NCBI RefSeq assembly: GCF_014267175.1
Contig: NZ_JACMTR010000002.1
Coordinates: 384,001 to 448,000 of the forward strand
Length of the DNA: 64,000 nucleotides
Origin: Pseudonocardia sp. C8
Lineage (GTDB): Bacteria > Actinomycetota > Actinomycetes > Mycobacteriales > Pseudonocardiaceae
Direction of reading: 5' to 3'
Below are positions 60,151 to 64,000 of this stretch, piece after piece (position 1 is the stretch's first letter; each line of letters opens with the position of its first letter). The notes under the pieces are model-generated. The model ran no database searches. It was not told the origin of the DNA and saw only the letters and a program-made list of their open reading frames with translations. The translations under genes were made by a program, and so were the position numbers.

Positions 60151-62963
60151 GGCTCAATCGCGGTGACTTCGCCGCCTACTTCGCCGCGCTGCACGAGGGC
60201 AGCGCCCCGTATGCCTGGCAGGAACGGCTTCTGGACTCGGTGCTAGACGCCGGCCGCTGGCCCGAGGCCCTCGTGGCTCCGACCGGGGCGGGCAAGACTA
60301 GCGTCATCGACGTCCACGTGTTCGCGCACGCTCTCGCGGCCGCGCGGGGCCTGGCACGCCCGCCGCGGCGCCTGGCGATGATCGTCGCACGACGGGTGCT
60401 GGTCGACGACCAGTACCGCTACGCGTGCCGGCTCGCCGAGGAGCTCGACTCCGCGCAGGAGGGTGTGCTTGCCGAGGTGGCGCACCGTCTGCGAGCCGGA
60501 CGGGCCGGGGCGGACCAGGTCCCGCTGCTGGTTGCCCGGCTCCGCGGCGGGGAACCGCCGTCGCGGCGCTGGGTAGACCATCCGACCGCGGTGGCCGTTC
60601 TCTGCGCGACACCGGAGATGTGGGGAAGCCGCCTGCTCTTCCGCGGGTACGGCTCCTCCTCGCGTGCCTGGCCGCGCGAGGCCGGCCTGCTGGCCCTCGA
60701 CACGGTCGCCGTGCTCGACGAGGCCCACCTGTCACGCCAGCTGCTTTGCACCGCCAGACGCGTCGCCCAGCTGGTCCCGGTCGCCGACCACGCATGGGAA
60801 GGACCGCCGCCGCTGCAGGTGGTGGAGACGACCGCGACCCCGGCATCGGGGGAGGGGCGTCGTCTCGGGGTCGACGAGACCGATCTGGCTGACGGGTCGT
60901 CGCTGCGGGAACGGCTGTGCCGGCCGAAACCGATCTCGCTCGTGCCGCGGAAGGACTGGCGGACGACCCGCCCACGACACACCGTCGTCGACGAGATCGC
61001 GCGCCGCGCCGTCGAGCTGATCGCACAGGCAGATCGGGAACACCCGACCGTGGGATGTTTCGTCAACACCGTCGAGCGGGCGGTCGCCCTCACAGCGGCA
61101 CTGCGCGACAAGCGCATCGGTGAACGCCCGCTGAGGGTCGTCATGCTCTGCGGCCAGGTTCGCCCGGTCGACGTCGAGCTTCTCGAGACCCGCTATCCCC
61201 GGTTGCTGACCCCGGCCGGCAATTCCGACGTCGACGTCCTGGTGTCGACCCAGACCCTCGAGGTCGGAGCCGACCTGGACCTGCACGCGATCGTGACCGA
61301 ACTGGCCAGCGGTACCGCCCTGGTCCAGCGGGCCGGGCGGGCCAACCGGCGTGGACTCGCTGCGGCCGGGCCGGTCGTGGTGATTGTGCCGGACGGGGAC
61401 GTCTCCGCGCGGGACCGATCGGGTCCCTACGACTCCGACGACCTGAGCAGCGCCCTCGCCTGGCTGACCGGTCGGGCCGAGGATGAGCTGGGTCTGGCCC
61501 CGTGGGCCGTCCGGGGTGACCCGCCACCCCAGCAACGCCACACCCGACGACTGCTACAACGCCTCGAGCTCGGCCAGGTCTGGCACTGGGACCGCACGAG
61601 CGACCAGCTCGCCGCCGAACCCGAACTGGACCTGTGGCTCTCCGATGACCTCCGGCCCGAGACCTCGATCAGTCTCGTCGTCCGGGACGACCTGCCCACC
61701 GACAGCGCGGACGCGGTCGAGCAGATCCGCGTACTTCTCCCGCGCCGGCATGAGGCCTTCGGTGTCCCGATCCAGACCGCGGCCGAGATCCTGTCGGAGG
61801 AACTCGCACGCCTGCGCACCCACGACCGGCACGCGCAGCTCCCGGCCGTGCTCGTCCGGGGCGACGACGTCGGGCCGCTGACCTGGACCGGGCCATCGGA
61901 GCAGCAACGGGCGCGGATTCGCCCAGGTGACGTGGTCGTCCTCAGCGCGGACCTCGCCCTGTTCACCCCCGGCGAGCAGGGAAGCCCATCCGTCGCCGTG
62001 ACCGAGTCGAGCGGTATCCGACGTGCTCGGGCGACCGACGTGCTCGAAGCCATCGCCCACCGCGCCGGAGGGCCCCGCACCGGTGAGATCGTCCACCGCG
62101 TCACCCTCGCGGACCCGGCACTGATCGACCAACTGGCCCCCATCGACGACCCGGTCGACGACGCAGGCCCACCGGTCGACCCCTGGACGGTCGCCGAGAA
62201 ATGGCTCACCGACCACCAGACCGACAAGGACCCGATGGCGGCCGCGGCCGCCGGCCTGCTGGCCGCCGGCGACCGGCGTGCCGCCGACGTCGTGGTGCTG
62301 CCCAGCCACGGGCCACCGCGACAGCTCGTGGTGATCGACGGTCGCCGACGTGACGCCGACGACAGCATCCGCCAGGAGTGGACCCCGGCCTCGGGGCGGG
62401 TCACCCTCGCCGCGCACCAGCGCGACGTCGCCGAGCGTTCCGGGGAGCTCGCAGCAGCGGTCGGCCTGCCTGCGCCGCTGACATCGGCGCTCACCTCCGC
62501 GGCGCTCCACCACGACGACGGCAAGGCCGATCCGCGATTCCAGGTCCGCCTCGGTGGCCGGCCCGCGGGCCCGCCACTGGCCAAGAGCCATGGAGGTGTC
62601 GGTCCGGAAACCCAGCGACGCCGACAGGACCGCAGCGGCCTGCCGCCACGCTGGCGACACGAACAACGCAGTGTGATCGACGCGTGGCCGCACATCGGCG
62701 ACACCAACGAACGGGACCTCGTCGCGCGCCTGATCGGATCCACCCACGGGCACGGTCGTACCTCGTTCCCCCACACCGCATCCGAGCTCCTCGGTCCCGG
62801 CGCCGGACCGGTCCTCACCCGGCTTGCCGAGGAGCTGTTCGACGCGGGCGGGTGGGACGAGCTGATCGAGCGGACCCGGCTCCGTCACGGCGTCTGGTGC
62901 TGCGCCTACGTCGAGGCCTTGTTGCGCGCGGCTGACGGGCAGATCTCCGGGGAGGGGCGATGA
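60147..62963 (+). CDS. cas3: Type I-G Cas3 helicase-nuclease with C-terminal HD domain
   Basis: A 938-residue Cas3. Helicase motifs: Walker A APTGAGKTSVID (about 43-54), DEAH (about 191-194), ETTATPA, STQTLEVGADLDLHA and ALVQRAGRANRRG. The HD nuclease is C-terminal: LHHDDGKADPRFQ (about 787) with a later STHGHGRTSFPH, the arrangement characteristic of type I-G rather than other type I systems. It would unwind and degrade target DNA recruited by Cascade. GTGA overlap with csb2. Confidence 0.93.
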   Translation: MRLNRGDFAAYFAALHEGSAPYAWQERLLDSVLDAGRWPEALVAPTGAGKTSVIDVHVFAHALAAARGLARPPRRLAMIVARRVLVDDQYRYACRLAEELDSAQEGVLAEVAHRLRAGRAGADQVPLLVARLRGGEPPSRRWVDHPTAVAVLCATPEMWGSRLLFRGYGSSSRAWPREAGLLALDTVAVLDEAHLSRQLLCTARRVAQLVPVADHAWEGPPPLQVVETTATPASGEGRRLGVDETDLADGSSLRERLCRPKPISLVPRKDWRTTRPRHTVVDEIARRAVELIAQADREHPTVGCFVNTVERAVALTAALRDKRIGERPLRVVMLCGQVRPVDVELLETRYPRLLTPAGNSDVDVLVSTQTLEVGADLDLHAIVTELASGTALVQRAGRANRRGLAAAGPVVVIVPDGDVSARDRSGPYDSDDLSSALAWLTGRAEDELGLAPWAVRGDPPPQQRHTRRLLQRLELGQVWHWDRTSDQLAAEPELDLWLSDDLRPETSISLVVRDDLPTDSADAVEQIRVLLPRRHEAFGVPIQTAAEILSEELARLRTHDRHAQLPAVLVRGDDVGPLTWTGPSEQQRARIRPGDVVVLSADLALFTPGEQGSPSVAVTESSGIRRARATDVLEAIAHRAGGPRTGEIVHRVTLADPALIDQLAPIDDPVDDAGPPVDPWTVAEKWLTDHQTDKDPMAAAAAGLLAAGDRRAADVVVLPSHGPPRQLVVIDGRRRDADDSIRQEWTPASGRVTLAAHQRDVAERSGELAAAVGLPAPLTSALTSAALHHDDGKADPRFQVRLGGRPAGPPLAKSHGGVGPETQRRRQDRSGLPPRWRHEQRSVIDAWPHIGDTNERDLVARLIGSTHGHGRTSFPHTASELLGPGAGPVLTRLAEELFDAGGWDELIERTRLRHGVWCCAYVEALLRAADGQISGEGR

Positions 62964-63967
62964 CCGGGTTCGTCATGGCCGGCTCCGAGCCCTCCGTGCT
63001 CCTGCACCATCTCGCCTTCTACGGACTCGCCGACATCCTCGACGACGCCGGCGCCCACGAGGTCCGTCTGACATGGGAGGGATCCCGACCGACGGTGCAT
63101 GCCGAGGGACTTACCGCCCGCGTCGTCGATGACGCCGTGCGTGCCCACGTCGATGCGCGACGCAGCTGGGTGGACGTGGCTTCCGGCAAGGACCGGCGTG
63201 GCGTCATGAGCCCGCGGCTGAGCGCGTTCAAGGACGACGCGTCGTGGACCGCGCTCCAGCGTGCGCGGCACGGCGTCTTCGACGCCCTGATCGATGCACG
63301 CGCGTGGCCGGACCTGCGCTATCTGGCCGCGCTCGGTGAGCCCAGCTACTGGAGCTTCAACCAACGTGACGAGCCACTGCAGGACGACGGGGCGAGCCGG
63401 TGGGAGATGCAGCCGCGCAACCGCGGATCCGAGTTCGTCGGGAACCGCCTGCGGCCAGTGGCCGAGGCGGTCTCGGCCCGCGGCCCGGGAGGAATCGCTG
63501 CGGGAATCGACGGGTCGAAGCCCGTCGACGAGATCGGAGGCCGCTCCGACAGCGTCTCGGCGACCGGGCTCTCCACCCCCGGCCCGGTCGACAACGCCCT
63601 GGTGTGGTGCGCGTTGTGGGGACTCGGGTGGTTGCCGACCGCCTTGCGGGTCGCCGAGGCGGCCCTGAGCAGCGGCCACTTCGGCCGCCCGCACCAGGAG
63701 TACTTCTTCACCCCGTACTGGACGGGTGCTCTGCGGCCGGCGCGGGTCCGCTCCCTGCTGGCCTCGGAGCACCTGCGGGTCGCGGCCACCGACGGCGTCG
63801 AACGGTACGCGGCCGACCCGCTCGTGCGGCAGACCGCGCACACCTGGCTGCGGGCGCGACGGGTCGTCGGAGTGTTGCGCTTTCCCATCGGTCGCTTCGG
63901 CAGTGACAACGCTCCCGAGCGCCGCGCCCTGCGCGCGGAGGCCGTACAGATCGGGGACTCACCGTGA
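62960..63967 (+). CDS. csb3: Csb3-like type I-G CRISPR protein (large-subunit candidate)
   Basis: A 335-residue protein: SEPSVLLHHLAFYGLADILDDAGAHEVRLTWEGSRPTVHAEGL, then SPRLSAFKDDASWTALQRARHGVFDALI and NALVWCALWGLGWLPTALRVAEAAL. Position after cas3 and before the adaptation gene matches Csb3 in the Bifidobacterium (Balac) type I-G locus, where it is thought to replace Cas8. Sequence recognition is weaker than for csb1, csb2 and cas3. ATGA and GTGA overlaps on both sides. Confidence 0.7.
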   Translation: MTGFVMAGSEPSVLLHHLAFYGLADILDDAGAHEVRLTWEGSRPTVHAEGLTARVVDDAVRAHVDARRSWVDVASGKDRRGVMSPRLSAFKDDASWTALQRARHGVFDALIDARAWPDLRYLAALGEPSYWSFNQRDEPLQDDGASRWEMQPRNRGSEFVGNRLRPVAEAVSARGPGGIAAGIDGSKPVDEIGGRSDSVSATGLSTPGPVDNALVWCALWGLGWLPTALRVAEAALSSGHFGRPHQEYFFTPYWTGALRPARVRSLLASEHLRVAATDGVERYAADPLVRQTAHTWLRARRVVGVLRFPIGRFGSDNAPERRALRAEAVQIGDSP

Positions 63968-64000
63968 CCAGCGTCGACGAGCAACCGATTCCGATCCGCC
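63964..64000 (+). CDS. Start of next cas gene, probably cas4-cas1 (partial)
   Basis: GTG at 63964 overlaps the csb3 stop (GTGA) and opens VTSVDEQPIPIR before the window ends. Cas4 proteins often begin with a similar IPI segment before their first cysteine motif, and cas4-cas1 fusions follow csb3 in type I-G loci. Twelve residues are too few for certainty. Confidence 0.4.
   Translation, partial: MTSVDEQPIPIR

Overview
The window is about 64 kb of very GC-rich actinobacterial DNA, most like a Pseudonocardia-type actinomycete. This rests on GC-saturated third codon positions, frequent GTG starts in 4-bp ATGA/GTGA overlaps, a WhiB-like protein, DUF2637 and DUF2267 proteins, and an actinobacterial MobF/TraA relaxase. 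It divides into an accessory catabolic region on the left (about 1-33.4 kb) and an integrated mobile element on the right (about 33.5 kb to the end), with a type I-G CRISPR-Cas operon at the far right.

Left part. 1-5.4 kb holds an acyl-CoA carboxylase (biotin carboxylase alpha chain, cut by the window start, and carboxyltransferase beta chain) divergent from an acyl-CoA synthetase. 5.4-8.5 kb holds small chromosomal genes (P-loop kinase, DUF2267, HAD phosphatase, membrane proteins). 8.5-25.6 kb is a divergent catabolic locus. The minus arm encodes an esterase/lactonase, a Baeyer-Villiger monooxygenase, a flavin amine oxidase, an acyl-CoA dehydrogenase, an SDR and an FAD oxidoreductase. The plus arm encodes an SCP2-like protein, a glutamine-synthetase-like ligase, a class-I amidotransferase-like hydrolase, an acyl-CoA synthetase, an enoyl-CoA hydratase, two zinc alcohol dehydrogenases and an aldehyde dehydrogenase. 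Together these are the enzyme types needed to convert a cyclic or alicyclic amine to ketone, lactone, hydroxy acid, diacid and acyl-CoA, with a gamma-glutamylation branch. Two TetR regulators follow (25.6 and 29.4 kb), with a fructosamine-type SIS/PfkB pair between them, then an operon of a PhyH-type dioxygenase, a membrane protein and a DAO-type oxidoreductase. A shared operator-like motif built on a 13-bp period sits at several of these promoters.

Right part. A tRNA 3'-half remnant at 33.47 kb looks like an attachment site. After Nudix, aminotransferase and MerR genes comes a phage-like switch (XRE regulator divergent from a small excisionase-like protein). Then comes a transfer module: zinc-binding small proteins, WhiB-like protein, VirD4-type coupling protein, DUF2637 membrane protein and a 1460-residue MobF relaxase. 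Beyond lie pentapeptide-repeat and hypothetical genes, a frameshifted tyrosine recombinase, a nuclease-like gene and a three-gene operon of unknown function. No mating-pair-formation genes are visible. Two about 250-bp copies of a structured leader (37.43 and 55.80 kb) precede unrelated small genes of the element and show at least one compensatory stem change; this is the best candidate for an undescribed RNA or DNA element here.

At the right edge are csb1, csb2, cas3 (with a C-terminal HD nuclease) and a csb3-like gene, overlapping or nearly contiguous, followed by the first codons of what is probably cas4-cas1. The CRISPR array and adaptation genes lie outside the window.
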